Notes under the pieces: generated by a model
Seen by the model: the letters and a program-made list of their open reading frames with translations, nothing else
What the model was told of the DNA's origin: nothing
Databases searched by the model: none
DNA from: Ureibacillus sinduriensis BLB-1 = JCM 15800
GTDB taxonomy: Bacteria > Bacillota > Bacilli > Bacillales_A > Planococcaceae
Assembly: GCF_000772955.1 (NCBI RefSeq)
Contig: NZ_JPVO01000040.1
Span: 21,186-85,185 of the forward strand
DNA length: 64,000 bases
Direction: 5' to 3'
Part shown: piece by piece, positions 54,625-63,947 of the stretch
Numbering within the stretch: position 1 is the stretch's first letter
Layout of the letters: every line of letters begins with the position of its first letter
Position numbers and translations under genes: made by a program

Positions 54625-56819
54625 AAAACAACTCATTTAGTTTAATAGAATTGTCGATTTACTATATTGTTGTGTTCTTTATTTTGCGTGAGTGGCTTGT
54701 ACCGGTTATGGATCTAACAAAAACGGGCTATATGGAACTGATTTTATTATTCATAGCCTTATCCCTTGTTATTAGTTTATTTCGCTTAAACTTCATTGTT
54801 TCTTCGTTTGTAAAGATTGCTTATATAGTATGGTTTATCGTCTTCGTTTACGGCGGGGTATTCGTGCTGTCTGCTGAAGGAATCGATTTTTTATTTAATG
54901 ATCTTCAAACGAATTTATCTGCGCTTATGCGAGCGGATTGGATGAATATTACCGATTCGTTCCGGACATTTTTGTTCTTTATTTTAATCTGGATGTTAAT
55001 TTATTTGATTCATCACTGGATTGTGGTGCGGATGAATGTTTTCTATTTTCTCTTGTTGACTGTATTTTTTGTCGGAACACTCGATACGTTTACGGAATAT
55101 GAGGGCTCTTTTGCAATCGTGAGGATTATGGTGCTTGGTTTAGTGATGACCGTCTTTTTGCTTATTAAACGTTTATTCAACCAGGCCAATATTAAGTTGG
55201 ATATAGTGAAATATTTAAAACTGGCTGTCCCGGTTGTTGTGTTGGTGGTTGCTGTAAGTAGTATAGCGTATTTCCTGCCTAAATCACCTCCCCAATGGCC
55301 AGATCCTGTTCCGTTTATTAAATCCGCCGCGGGTCAAGGCGGGGGCGAAGTGAATAAGGGAGGTGTCAAAAAGGTAGGGTATGGTGAAAATGATAGTGAA
55401 CTAGGGGGATCTTTCATTGCTGATGATACCGTTGTATTTTTAGCAGAGGCATCTACAAAGCAATATTGGCGTGTGGAGACAAAGGATGTTTACACGTCGA
55501 AAGGCTGGGAAGATTCGGGTTATTCCCAAGGTGAGCTGAAATCATTTGGTCCTGGGGAAACGATACAGTATTCGTTGCCTAGAGGGCCGGAAGAAGATAC
55601 GAAGAGCGCCTCAATCCAAGTGATGTACCCGTATGATTTTATCATCCAGCCCTATGGGTTGAAATCTGTTGACGCATCATACTCCGAGAACTCAAATTTT
55701 GAGTTTGTAATGGCAATGGATACCGAGAAAATTATGCCCTATACATTCCAAGCCCCGACTACTTTGCAAGAGTATTCGGTTAATTACAGTAAGCCTGTTT
55801 ATTTATATAGCTCATTGAAAAATCCAACCGAAGAGATCGATCCGAAGATTGCCGAGCGGTATTTACAACTGCCAAAAACATTGCCCGAAAGAGTGAGAGA
55901 TTTAGCGGCAGACATTGTTGGGGGTAGAGAAACGCCATATGACAAGGCACGTGCAATCGAAATGTATTTTAAACAGAATGGATTTCGATATGATACGGAT
56001 AATGTGGCCACTCCTTCGGAAGGGCAAGATTATGTAGATCAATTTTTATTTGAAACGAAGGTTGGCTACTGCGACAATTTCTCAACTTCGATGGTTGTGT
56101 TATTGCGATCGGCTGGAATCCCGGCGAGATGGGTAAAAGGTTTTGCTGGTGGTGACGTAATTGACAACGATGGGTCGACGAGTACCTATCAAATCACAAA
56201 TAATGATGCGCATTCCTGGGTCGAGGCTTATATTCCGAGTGTTGGCTGGATCAACTTTGAACCGACGATAGGATTCAACAGTTCGCGTTCGATTGATTAT
56301 GATTTGCAAACCGATGCTTACCAAGAGGATGTCTTGGTGATCGAAGAGGAAACCGAACCGGATGAAGTGGTGGAAGAGCAACCTGAAACACAACAAACAG
56401 CCGCTCAAGGGAATTCATTCTCCAAGAATATATCCCATTTCTTTGAACAAAATAAGTTTATCCTTGTTATTTTGCTTTTGGCAATCGTCGTTAGTCTGTT
56501 TGTTCTTTATGGAGTACGCAGGAAGTGGATGCCGAAAGTTTACGGCGCTTTATATAGAAGGAGAGGCTTTGATGAATCAACTTTTGAATCAGCTTTCTTG
56601 CAATTGTTGAAGCTGCTTGAATTGAAAGGTTTCAAGCGGAAAAATGGACAAACGTTGCAGACTTTCGCAAAAGAAATGGATGCGTATTTTGAGACGAGTC
56701 ATATGTCCAAGTTAACAAAGTGCTATGAACAAACAATTTATTCAGATAATGCTTCTAAAGTAGATATAACTCAGATGAAAGAAAGTTGGGAATATTTAAT
56801 CAATCGGATAACTAGTTGA
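54621..56819 (+). CDS. Transglutaminase-like membrane protein (YebA-like)
   Basis: A 732-residue protein with about six N-terminal helices (to residue ~220), an external region of some 400 residues, then one more helix near 615-635 and a C-terminal cytoplasmic DUF4129-type tail. The external part carries the transglutaminase-core triad: Cys in KVGYCDNFSTSM, His in NNDAHSWVEAY, Asp/Glu in GWINFEPT. A Glu-rich linker (EEETEPDEVVEEQPE) precedes the last helix. It is a possible cell-envelope protease or cross-linking enzyme working with the MoxR-DUF58 pair. GTG start. Confidence 0.9.
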   Translation: MKNNSFSLIELSIYYIVVFFILREWLVPVMDLTKTGYMELILLFIALSLVISLFRLNFIVSSFVKIAYIVWFIVFVYGGVFVLSAEGIDFLFNDLQTNLSALMRADWMNITDSFRTFLFFILIWMLIYLIHHWIVVRMNVFYFLLLTVFFVGTLDTFTEYEGSFAIVRIMVLGLVMTVFLLIKRLFNQANIKLDIVKYLKLAVPVVVLVVAVSSIAYFLPKSPPQWPDPVPFIKSAAGQGGGEVNKGGVKKVGYGENDSELGGSFIADDTVVFLAEASTKQYWRVETKDVYTSKGWEDSGYSQGELKSFGPGETIQYSLPRGPEEDTKSASIQVMYPYDFIIQPYGLKSVDASYSENSNFEFVMAMDTEKIMPYTFQAPTTLQEYSVNYSKPVYLYSSLKNPTEEIDPKIAERYLQLPKTLPERVRDLAADIVGGRETPYDKARAIEMYFKQNGFRYDTDNVATPSEGQDYVDQFLFETKVGYCDNFSTSMVVLLRSAGIPARWVKGFAGGDVIDNDGSTSTYQITNNDAHSWVEAYIPSVGWINFEPTIGFNSSRSIDYDLQTDAYQEDVLVIEEETEPDEVVEEQPETQQTAAQGNSFSKNISHFFEQNKFILVILLLAIVVSLFVLYGVRRKWMPKVYGALYRRRGFDESTFESAFLQLLKLLELKGFKRKNGQTLQTFAKEMDAYFETSHMSKLTKCYEQTIYSDNASKVDITQMKESWEYLINRITS

Positions 56820-56865
56820 TTTTAGCTTATACAAAGGGTAGAATTTAGAAAAATATAATTAGACT

Positions 56866-56938
56866 GCCTTCATATAAGTCCGATAATAGGGTTCGGATGT
56901 TTCTACTAAGTTACCATAAATAACTTATCTATGAGGGC
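56866..56938 (+). promoter_or_regulatory. Guanine (purine) riboswitch upstream of guaA
   Basis: The purine aptamer core appears: CATATAA, GTTTCTAC, CCATAAAT, and TATG at the end, with P1 GCCTTCATA / TATGAGGGC. The specificity base before TATG is C (56929), which means guanine rather than adenine. Guanine should lead to termination before guaA. Confidence 0.92.
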
Positions 56939-56990
56939 GGGTACAGCTATGTCCTGAGGGCGTGGTGTATCCGCCTTGTCTTCAAACCAT

Positions 56991-57028
56991 GAACGCGTCA
57001 GAAAGATTCCTTTTTGAACGCGTTTTTT
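56991..57028 (+). terminator. Riboswitch terminator before guaA
   Basis: AACGCGT (56992-56998) pairs with ACGCGTT, with an inner AAAG/CTTT stem, and a long T-run follows. Confidence 0.82.
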
Positions 57029-57074
57029 TGCAAATGAAGCCGGCAGCCTATAAATTTAGAAGAGGTGTAAAAGC

Positions 57075-58625
57075 ATGACGACTCCACTGTTAAAAGAACA
57101 AGAAAAAATCGTTGTACTCGATTTTGGTAGCCAATTTAATCAATTAATTACACGTCGAATCCGTGAATTTGGTGTTTTCTCTGAATTACATCCACATAGA
57201 ATTACGGCTGAAGAAATTAAGGAAATGAATGCTGCAGGAATTATTTTCTCGGGTGGTCCAAACTCAGTATACGATGAAAAAGCATTTAAAGTAGACGAAG
57301 CCATATTTGATCTAGGTTTACCGATCTTGGGGATTTGCTATGGTATGCAATTAATGTCGTATGCTCTGGGCGGGAAAGTTGAGGGTGCTGATCATCGCGA
57401 ATATGGTAAAGCGGAAATCAACATTACAACTGCCAATCAACTATTTGGAGATCTTCCAAAGGAGCAAGTGGTTTGGATGAGTCATGGTGACCTTGTAACA
57501 GAAGTGCCGGAGGGATTCGAAGTGATTGCAACAAGTGCCTCTTGCCCAATTTCAGCGATGCAAAATGTTGAACGTGGCTTTTATGCCGTGCAATTTCACC
57601 CGGAAGTACGTCACTCTGTATATGGAAACGATATTTTACGCCAATTCGTATTTGACATTTGTCATGCAAAAGGTGACTGGTCAATGGCGAACTTCATCGA
57701 GCTTGAAATGAACAAAATCCGTGAACAAGTTGGTGACAAACAAGTCCTTTGTGCATTATCCGGTGGCGTAGATTCTTCTGTGGTAGCCGTATTGATTCAC
57801 AAAGCGATTGGGGATCAATTAACTTGTATGTTCGTTGACCACAACTTGAACCGCAAAGGCGAAGTTGAGCAGGTCATGAAAACTTTCACGGAAGATTTTG
57901 ATATGAAAGTGATCAAAATTGATGCACGCGAACGCTTCATGAGCAAATTGGAAGGCGTTTCAGACCCGGAGCAAAAGCGTAAAATTATCGGGAACGAGTT
58001 TATTTACGTATTTGACGAAGAATCAGCAAAACTAAAAGATATGGATTTCCTTGCGCAAGGAACACTTTATACAGATATAATTGAATCGGGTACGGCAACG
58101 GCCCAAACAATCAAATCCCATCATAATGTTGGCGGGCTTCCGGAAGATATGAAGTTTGAATTGATCGAACCTTTAAATACGCTATTTAAAGACGAAGTTC
58201 GTGCTCTAGGTTTGGAGCTTGGATTGCCGGAAGAAATCGTTTGGCGTCAACCATTCCCGGGACCAGGTTTAGGTATCCGTGTTCTTGGCGAAATTACTGA
58301 AGCGAAACTGGACATCCTTCGTGAAGCGGATTACATCTTACGTGAGGAAATTAAAAATGCGGGACTTGACCGTGATATTTGGCAATACTTCTGTGTGCTC
58401 CCAGACATCCGTTCGGTAGGTGTAATGGGCGATGCACGTACTTACGACTACGCGGTAGGCATCCGTGCCGTAACTTCCATCGACGGCATGACATCCGACT
58501 GGGCACGTATCCCTTGGGACGTACTAGAAAAAATCTCGGTGCGCATCGTCAATGAAGTGAAACACGTAAACCGCGTGCTGTATGATATTACTTCCAAGCC
58601 ACCTGCTACGATTGAGTGGGAGTAA
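57075..58625 (+). CDS. guaA: GMP synthase (glutamine-hydrolysing)
   Basis: A 516-residue enzyme that aminates XMP to GMP. The N-terminal class I glutamine amidotransferase domain has the nucleophile Cys88 in GICYGMQL and the His-Glu pair in QFHPEV. The ATP-pyrophosphatase P-loop is LSGGVDSS near residue 229-236. The C-terminal dimerisation domain ends in [14 protein letters not shown]. It is controlled by the guanine riboswitch directly upstream. The gene order with moxR/DUF58/transglutaminase and pbuG is the same as in B. subtilis. Confidence 0.97.
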   Translation: MTTPLLKEQEKIVVLDFGSQFNQLITRRIREFGVFSELHPHRITAEEIKEMNAAGIIFSGGPNSVYDEKAFKVDEAIFDLGLPILGICYGMQLMSYALGGKVEGADHREYGKAEINITTANQLFGDLPKEQVVWMSHGDLVTEVPEGFEVIATSASCPISAMQNVERGFYAVQFHPEVRHSVYGNDILRQFVFDICHAKGDWSMANFIELEMNKIREQVGDKQVLCALSGGVDSSVVAVLIHKAIGDQLTCMFVDHNLNRKGEVEQVMKTFTEDFDMKVIKIDARERFMSKLEGVSDPEQKRKIIGNEFIYVFDEESAKLKDMDFLAQGTLYTDIIESGTATAQTIKSHHNVGGLPEDMKFELIEPLNTLFKDEVRALGLELGLPEEIVWRQPFPGPGLGIRVLGEITEAKLDILREADYILREEIKNAGLDRDIWQYFCVLPDIRSVGVMGDARTYDYAVGIRAVTSIDGMTSDWARIPWDVLEKISVRIVNEVKHVNRVLYDITSKPPATIEWE

Positions 58626-58737
58626 GATCTACGGATATTATAGTGTGAAGAGGTTGTAAGTACAGTCATATCGAAGTTTGGTTGAGGTCGATTCTGAACT
58701 TCTTGAATTGCGTCAACTATTGATATCATATAAAATT

Positions 58738-58782
58738 AATCCTCTTTTAGTTATTCTAGTAACTAGAAGGGGATATTTTTTG
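58738..58782 (+). terminator. Terminator after guaA
   Basis: AATCCTCTTTTAGTTA and TAACTAGAAGGGGAT pair imperfectly, with T's following. Confidence 0.75.
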
Positions 58783-59012
58783 TTTTTGTCAAAATATGAG
58801 GATAGACCGATGATTTCAAAATGAATCAGCAAGTTAAGGTCGGCAAGATAAGTATAATGAGTTCTATTTGACGGTAAATTACCTTACTAAGTGCGCAATG
58901 TTTTTACTCGTATATGTATGTTTAGGCATATATTAATAAGCAAAAGGGTATACAACCGTAAAAAAGGTATACTATATTTGTGTTGAATAGATTTCTTTAA
59001 AGACATGAAAAG
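58783..59012. other. Intergenic stretch before the 49-residue gene
   Basis: AT-rich, no gene seen. AGGTGA at 59014-59019 is the ribosome binding site of the next small gene. Confidence 0.4.
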
Positions 59013-59024
59013 TAGGTGAACAAA

Positions 59025-59174
59025 ATGGGGAAATATCAACTGGATACAAAAGGTCAGGTAGCTGTGGCTAAATATCACGAGAAAAACAAGCCGTCCAAAT
59101 TTGATAAAAAGCAACAACTTGAAAAATTACGAGTGGAGTATTTAAAAAAGAAACAAAAACAGACAGGTATCTAA
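59025..59174 (+). CDS. 49-residue Lys-rich small protein
   Basis: A short gene with a good AGGTGA site 5-6 bp before ATG, ending in TAA. The product MGKYQLDTKGQVAVAKYHEK and a basic C-terminus (KKQQLEKLRVEYLKKKQKQ) forms a predicted charged helix. No signal peptide or membrane segment. I do not recognise the family; small basic proteins of this size are common in spore formers. Codon use is similar to neighbours, and the clear start signals support it as real. Confidence 0.6.
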   Translation: MGKYQLDTKGQVAVAKYHEKNKPSKFDKKQQLEKLRVEYLKKKQKQTGI

Positions 59175-59239
59175 TATGAATGGGAACATAAGATGACTAA
59201 AATCTCCCATGTTGTTTAAAGCGATTGATTGTGGAGCGT

Positions 59240-59277
59240 TATGACATTACTTCTAAGCCCTCTGAACGAATGGGTAA
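59240..59277 (+). other. Short echo of the guaA 3' end
   Basis: TATGACATTACTTCTAAGCC matches guaA 58581-58600 with two silent differences, and the frame reads ERYDITSKPSERMGNHLE where guaA reads [15 protein letters not shown]. Possibly a leftover of a duplicated guaA tail. Nothing else is seen in this gap. Confidence 0.35.
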
Positions 59278-59303
59278 TCATTTAGAGAAAATGATATAAA
59301 AGA

Positions 59304-59347
59304 AAAAACTCTTACATTTGCACCATAGCAAATGTGAGAGTTTTTTT
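59304..59347 (+). terminator. Terminator after the 49-residue gene
   Basis: AAACTCTTACATTTGC and GCAAATGTGAGAGTTT pair around CACCATA, followed by T's. Confidence 0.85.
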
Positions 59348-59469
59348 ATGGGAAATGAAATAAATAAGAATTATTACGATTTAAAATTAATACTATATTG
59401 TGAGATGTCTATTTTATAACTTGAATTTGGACAAGCAATACAATCCATCTAAAAGAAAGAGGAGATTCG

Positions 59470-60465
59470 ATGCAATCCAGGCAGAAACGATCCTTAACTA
59501 TCCCGACAGTACTACTCTTAGGTATCTTGTTTTTAATTTCAGTTCCCCTATTAATGAAAAGTACTTCATTAACTCTACCAAGTTCTTTACCACAATTAAA
59601 TACCATTTTCCTTAGTATTTTAATTGAAGCGATACCGTTTGTCTTAATTGGGGTGCTGATAGCTGGCTTTATTCAAATTTTTATTACGGAAGATCATATT
59701 CGCGCATGGATACCGAAAAATAAGTTTCTAGCGGTTGTAATGAGCTGCGTGGTGGGGGCGGCATTCCCGGCCTGTGAGTGCGGGATTGTTCCGATTGTGC
59801 GTCGATTGATCGGCAAAGGGGTTCCTTTGTATGCGGGTGTAGGCTTTTTATTAACTGGGCCACTCATAAACCCGATTGTCATCCTATCGACTTACATGGC
59901 GTTTGGAAATGATATGGAGATGGCTTTGCTCCGCATGGGTGTGGGGTTTGTAGCAGCTTTGGTGATAGCGCTTATTATCAGCATTTTATTCAAATCCAAT
60001 CAGTTAAAAAAAGATAAGGGGATTTCTCATTCGGAACGAAAAGGGAACAAGAAACAACCATTCGTAACAAGAATTCGTGAGATGTTAAATCATTCTATAG
60101 ATGAATTTTTCGATATGAGCAAATATTTGATTGCGGGTGCATTTGTTGCCGCTTTTCTGCAGACCTATGTTTCTACACAATCGCTTCTGCAACTTGGGAA
60201 TAGTCAGTTTCAATCTGCATTCGTAATGATGGCTTTGGCCTTTGTGCTATCGCTTTGCTCGGAAGCGGATGCGTTCATTGGAGCTTCATTTAAAAATGTA
60301 TTTCCGACTACGTCAATATTGGCTTTTTTAGTCTACGGACCGATGATCGATCTAAAGAACATGATTATGTTATTAAGTGTATTTAAGGCTAAATTTGTAT
60401 TCGTTTTATTCATACTCATTACATGTATTGTCTTCATATTTGTAAATCTATCCAGCTTGCTCTAG
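59470..60465 (+). CDS. Permease of the UPF0718 family (YcgR-like)
   Basis: A 331-residue membrane protein with about eight helices, of the DUF318/UPF0718 permease family (B. subtilis YcgR). The conserved AFPACECGIVP segment (near residue 97-107) has a Cys-x-Cys, and a second half has ALAFVLSLCSEADAF; both suggest metal or thiol chemistry in the pore. A charged cytoplasmic loop separates the halves. The stop codon overlaps the ribosome binding site of the YcgQ-like gene, so the two are one operon. The substrate is unknown. Confidence 0.86.
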   Translation: MQSRQKRSLTIPTVLLLGILFLISVPLLMKSTSLTLPSSLPQLNTIFLSILIEAIPFVLIGVLIAGFIQIFITEDHIRAWIPKNKFLAVVMSCVVGAAFPACECGIVPIVRRLIGKGVPLYAGVGFLLTGPLINPIVILSTYMAFGNDMEMALLRMGVGFVAALVIALIISILFKSNQLKKDKGISHSERKGNKKQPFVTRIREMLNHSIDEFFDMSKYLIAGAFVAAFLQTYVSTQSLLQLGNSQFQSAFVMMALAFVLSLCSEADAFIGASFKNVFPTTSILAFLVYGPMIDLKNMIMLLSVFKAKFVFVLFILITCIVFIFVNLSSLL

Positions 60466-60479
60466 GAGGTGTGGCATGC

Positions 60480-61400
60480 ATGAAATTTCATTTTCAACAT
60501 TTTTTAAAAGCGCTTTTACTCGGTATGTTCACTTTGTTTTTTGCAAATCTCCATATTACCGGAGACATAACAAAGTATGTTAACCCGAAATATGATTATA
60601 TGAGCAAAATGGCAGCCATTTTCTTTTTTGTGTTATTGCTTATTCAGGTTACACGTATCTGGCAGGAAAAACATGCTCGTCATGCATGTTCCCATAAATG
60701 TAATCATGACCATGGCGATAGCCAATGGAGTTTGAGACGGATAGTCAGCTATAGTATTGTTGCTTTTCCGATTGTAACGGGGTTTATGATTCCTCCTGCT
60801 ACTTTAGATTCTTCAATTGCAGCAAATAAGGGATTCCTGCTAACTCAAGATAGTAATGAGGGGCGGGGAGGGGAAGAGCGAACTTCTTTATTGGAAGGTG
60901 CAAAATCTTTGGTGGAAAAAGAAAATATCGATATTTATTCAAGTGAGCATATTCCCCTACCTAATGAAAATTACCTGTCAGAAGAAGAATATGACGGGAA
61001 GTTGCAGTTGCTTCAGAAATCAGAAAGCATCCATATGACAGAGGATATGTTCAGTACCTATTATGCGGAAATTAATGATAACCCTAAATCCTATATCGGA
61101 AAAAAGATTAAAATGAGCGGTTTCGTTTTTAAGGAAGAGGGTTTAGCGAGCAACCAGTTGGTCATTTCCAGATTTTTAATTACTCATTGCATAGCGGATG
61201 CCAGCATTATCGGTTTTCTAACAGAAATTAAAGGTGCCGATACCATTCAGGAAGATACGTGGGTAGAAATTGAAGGGGTGATAGAGGTGGGCAACTATAA
61301 CGGTTCCGACCTTCCGCTTCTGAAGGCGACAAGTTTAAATATGGTAGAGGAACCAAGTGAACCGTACATCTATCCGGTTCTAAAACTGCTTGGTAAATAA
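60480..61400 (+). CDS. TIGR03943/UPF0703 family protein (YcgQ-like)
   Basis: A 306-residue partner of the preceding permease (B. subtilis YcgQ). Three helices lie near residues 7-25, 38-55 and 85-105. Between the second and third is the His/Cys-rich loop KHARHACSHKCNHDHGD, a likely metal-binding site. The large C-terminal part faces outside and contains IGKKIKMSGFVFKEEG and a cysteine in LITHCIADASIIGF, an OB-like fold region typical of the family. I use ATG 60480, 10 bp after AGGAGG; the frame extends upstream without a site. Confidence 0.85.
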   Translation: MKFHFQHFLKALLLGMFTLFFANLHITGDITKYVNPKYDYMSKMAAIFFFVLLLIQVTRIWQEKHARHACSHKCNHDHGDSQWSLRRIVSYSIVAFPIVTGFMIPPATLDSSIAANKGFLLTQDSNEGRGGEERTSLLEGAKSLVEKENIDIYSSEHIPLPNENYLSEEEYDGKLQLLQKSESIHMTEDMFSTYYAEINDNPKSYIGKKIKMSGFVFKEEGLASNQLVISRFLITHCIADASIIGFLTEIKGADTIQEDTWVEIEGVIEVGNYNGSDLPLLKATSLNMVEEPSEPYIYPVLKLLGK

Positions 61401-61671
61401 AATTGTCGGGAAACCTTGATGTGAATGCCTCAATGGTGGACAGGGTGCATGTTGATTGAAAGGATATTTTACCTAGTCGGAAAATCTGTATTCTTCTCAG
61501 ACAATCTCAGCCGTTTTGAAGATATAAGTTTCATCCAAATGAGATTTGGTAATAGAAAGAGTAGCAATGACCATATATAACCGCTCGACTTTCTGGGATT
61601 CAAAACGTGGGAACACGACAATGCGGCACTGCTGTGAAGCAAACCGAATTGAATCCATATAAGTGAGCTAA
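61401..61671. other. Intergenic region without a recognised gene
   Basis: No gene or RNA structure can be supported. Some frames stay open for 30-35 codons but lack start signals. Confidence 0.4.
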
Positions 61672-61689
61672 AAAGGGAGGGGTAAGAAA

Positions 61690-61851
61690 ATGGAGAAAAC
61701 AGGCAAGGAAAAAATTGATCGATTGGAAGATAGCGCTACATTTGACGACATCCCGAATGTAGAGTTAAACCACAAAGTAAAAGATGAAAGAAATAAAGAC
61801 AAGACGAAAGATACTTCTTCTAGTGAAGAGGAAAGAGTGGACGAAAATTAA
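61690..61851 (+). CDS. 53-residue charged small protein
   Basis: A short gene with a strong GGGAGGGG site (61674-61681) 8 bp before its ATG and a terminator 9 bp after its stop. The product begins MEKTGKEKIDRLEDSATFDD, continues through IPNVELNHKVKDERNKDK and ends in an acidic tail (SSSEEERVDEN). It is hydrophilic and probably disordered. I do not recognise the family. Gene-like signals on both sides make it likely to be expressed. Confidence 0.62.
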   Translation: MEKTGKEKIDRLEDSATFDDIPNVELNHKVKDERNKDKTKDTSSSEEERVDEN

Positions 61852-61859
61852 AGTTTTGG

Positions 61860-61893
61860 GAGCAAAACCATTAATGTGGTTTTGCTCTTTTTT
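61860..61893 (+). terminator. Terminator after the 53-residue gene
   Basis: GAGCAAAACCA and TGGTTTTGCTC form a perfect stem followed by TTTTTT. Confidence 0.9.
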
Positions 61894-62061
61894 GTGGGAA
61901 TTTAATGGTGTACCCCTTATTAGGGCAAAATCTTCGGTAGTAATTTGTGAAATAAATGTTAATTCACGAACTTTAAATATATTTTAAGGGAAAATGTTCG
62001 TAAAAGTGGTTGATATTCATTAAATGAGATGATATATTACATGAGTAAATTAAATAATTCG

Positions 62062-62126
62062 TCGTATAATGTCGAGAATATGGCTCGTGAGTTTCTACCA
62101 AGCTACCTTAAATAGCTTGACTACGA
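62062..62126 (+). promoter_or_regulatory. Guanine (purine) riboswitch upstream of pbuG
   Basis: The aptamer blocks TATAATGTCGAGAATATGGC, GTTTCTACC and the final TGACTACGA are present, with P1 TCGTA / TACGA. C at 62121 before TACG indicates guanine or hypoxanthine. It is the second guanine riboswitch in the window. Confidence 0.93.
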
Positions 62127-62179
62127 TTTTTAATGTATTAGTAATTGCTATACTTGTATAGTTAATTCTGATCGATCGT

Positions 62180-62216
62180 AGACATGCAACTCCTGTTAGG
62201 TGCGTGTCTTTTTATT
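62180..62216 (+). terminator. Riboswitch terminator before pbuG
   Basis: AGACATGCAACTCC pairs with GGTGCGTGTCT with a small mismatch, followed by TTTTATTTTTT. Confidence 0.85.
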
Positions 62217-62251
62217 TTTTGACATTGGGGACGATTAATTCGGAGGACAAA

Positions 62252-63577
62252 ATGAAAAAGTATTTCCAATTTGATCAATTAGGTACTACATATGGTCGTG
62301 AAATTCTGGGAGGTTTCACTACATTTTTAGCGATGGCCTATATTTTGGTTGTTAACCCTTTAACTTTAACTCTAGATGATGTAAAAGATTTGCCGGATGC
62401 TTTGCGCATGGATTACGGGGCGGTGTTTGTAGCAACAGCGATCTCAGCGGCGGTTGGTTGTTTCATAATGGGATTCCTGGCCAAATACCCATTGGCGCTT
62501 GCTCCCGGTCTTGGGCTTAATGCATTCTTCGCATATACAGTTGTTTTAGTAAACGGCAGTCCTTGGCAACATGCTTTAGCGGCAGTATTTATTTCAGGTG
62601 TATTCTTCTTGCTATTAACATTAACAGGTTTGCGTGAAAAATTAATTAACGCCATCCCGATGGAGCTGAAATTGGCGGTAGGTGCAGGAATCGGATTATT
62701 TATTGCATTTATCGGCATGCAAAACGCCGATATTATCGTAAATAATGATGCTACACTGGTTGGTATCGGGAACTTGCATGATCCGCAAGTCTTGCTAGCC
62801 GTCTTTGGTATTATCATCACGGTTATTTTCTTAGTAAAAGGATTTAAAGGCGGAGTATTCTACGGTATGGTCATTACTGCAATCGTAGGCATGATTTTTG
62901 GCTTAGTGGAATTGCCTGGCAGTATATTATCGGCGCCACCAAGTATCGCACCAACATTCGGGTCATTATTCAGTGCATTTTCAGATCCGGAATTCTATTC
63001 TTTAACAATGCTTTCTGTCATTCTTACATTCCTGTTTGTCGATTTCTTTGATAACGCGGGTACATTAATGGCGGTTGCAAACCAAGCTGGTTTTGTAAAA
63101 GACAACCGCTTGCCTCGCGCTGGGAAAGCATTAGTTTCTGATTCGATTGCTACGATTATAGGATCTATTTTCGGTACTTCAACAATCACATCTTATGTTG
63201 AATCTTCTTCAGGTGTAGCAGCAGGTGCAAGAACAGGCTTTGCCTCAGTGGTAACGGGTGTGTTATTCTTGCTGGCATTATTCCTTTCCCCTGTATTATC
63301 GGTGGTGACTAACGCGGTTACAGCCCCGGCTTTAATCGTAGTGGGGGTGTTAATGGTTGCTTCTCTTGGACAAATAGCATGGAATCGCTTTGAAATTGCA
63401 GTGCCTGCATTTTTAACTATGATCATGATGCCACTAACATATTCGATTGCGACTGGTATCGCGGTTGGTTTCATTTTCTATCCATTAACAATGATTATTA
63501 AAGGCAAGGCGAAAGAAGTAAGTCCGATAATGTATGTTTTTGCGGTCATCTTCTTGTTGTATTTAGCAACTGTCTAA
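62252..63577 (+). CDS. pbuG: Guanine/hypoxanthine permease
   Basis: A 441-residue transporter of the AzgA-like purine permease family with 12-14 helices. Signatures are LGTTYGREILGGFTTFLAMAY at the N-terminus, the AISAAVGCFIMGFLAKYPLALAPG region, and the second half FVDFFDNAGTLMAVA and GTSTITSYVESSSGVAAG. The length matches B. subtilis PbuG (440). ATG 62252 is preceded by GGAGG at 5 bp; the frame extends upstream over the riboswitch terminator without a site. It imports guanine and hypoxanthine, so its riboswitch gives end-product control. Confidence 0.95.
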   Translation: MKKYFQFDQLGTTYGREILGGFTTFLAMAYILVVNPLTLTLDDVKDLPDALRMDYGAVFVATAISAAVGCFIMGFLAKYPLALAPGLGLNAFFAYTVVLVNGSPWQHALAAVFISGVFFLLLTLTGLREKLINAIPMELKLAVGAGIGLFIAFIGMQNADIIVNNDATLVGIGNLHDPQVLLAVFGIIITVIFLVKGFKGGVFYGMVITAIVGMIFGLVELPGSILSAPPSIAPTFGSLFSAFSDPEFYSLTMLSVILTFLFVDFFDNAGTLMAVANQAGFVKDNRLPRAGKALVSDSIATIIGSIFGTSTITSYVESSSGVAAGARTGFASVVTGVLFLLALFLSPVLSVVTNAVTAPALIVVGVLMVASLGQIAWNRFEIAVPAFLTMIMMPLTYSIATGIAVGFIFYPLTMIIKGKAKEVSPIMYVFAVIFLLYLATV

Positions 63578-63593
63578 TCAATTCAATCCTTAT

Positions 63594-63639
63594 TAAGCGT
63601 GATAAGCTTCTACAATTAGTTAGCTTATCACGCTTTTTT
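63594..63639 (+). terminator. Terminator after pbuG
   Basis: AAGCGTGATAAGCT and AGCTTATCACGCTT form a perfect 14-bp stem followed by TTTT. Confidence 0.92.
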
Positions 63640-63742
63640 ACTTGTTAAGGAAAAGTAAGAACGCTAATCAACTATTTATATAGAGAAAACTCATGTCCGA
63701 TGGTTTGTATATTAACGAAATAGTTTTACTTTTTGTTTTTAC

Positions 63743-63947
63743 TTGTTATCTGATAGTGAGGGTGATATAGTATTAAAAGTTGCTCTTGAGTTAGAATGTT
63801 AGTTAGCGAGTAATGATAAATCTGTTGAAGTTTTAATGTCGAAGCCAAATGGCTATTGACATCTGAAAACAACAATGTTAATATTTAAAAGTTACTTACT
63901 AAAACACTTACCTAAGTGTTGACAATGAATCGTTATATTGATATGAT
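63743..63947 (+). promoter_or_regulatory. Three tandem promoters of an rRNA operon
   Basis: P1: TTGTTA (63743-63748), TATAGT (63766-63771). P2: TTGACA (63856-63861), TAATAT (63879-63884). P3: TTGACA (63919-63924), TATGAT (63942-63947). All spacers are exactly 17 bp. Tandem strong promoters followed by a leader are typical of rrn operons. Confidence 0.85.
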
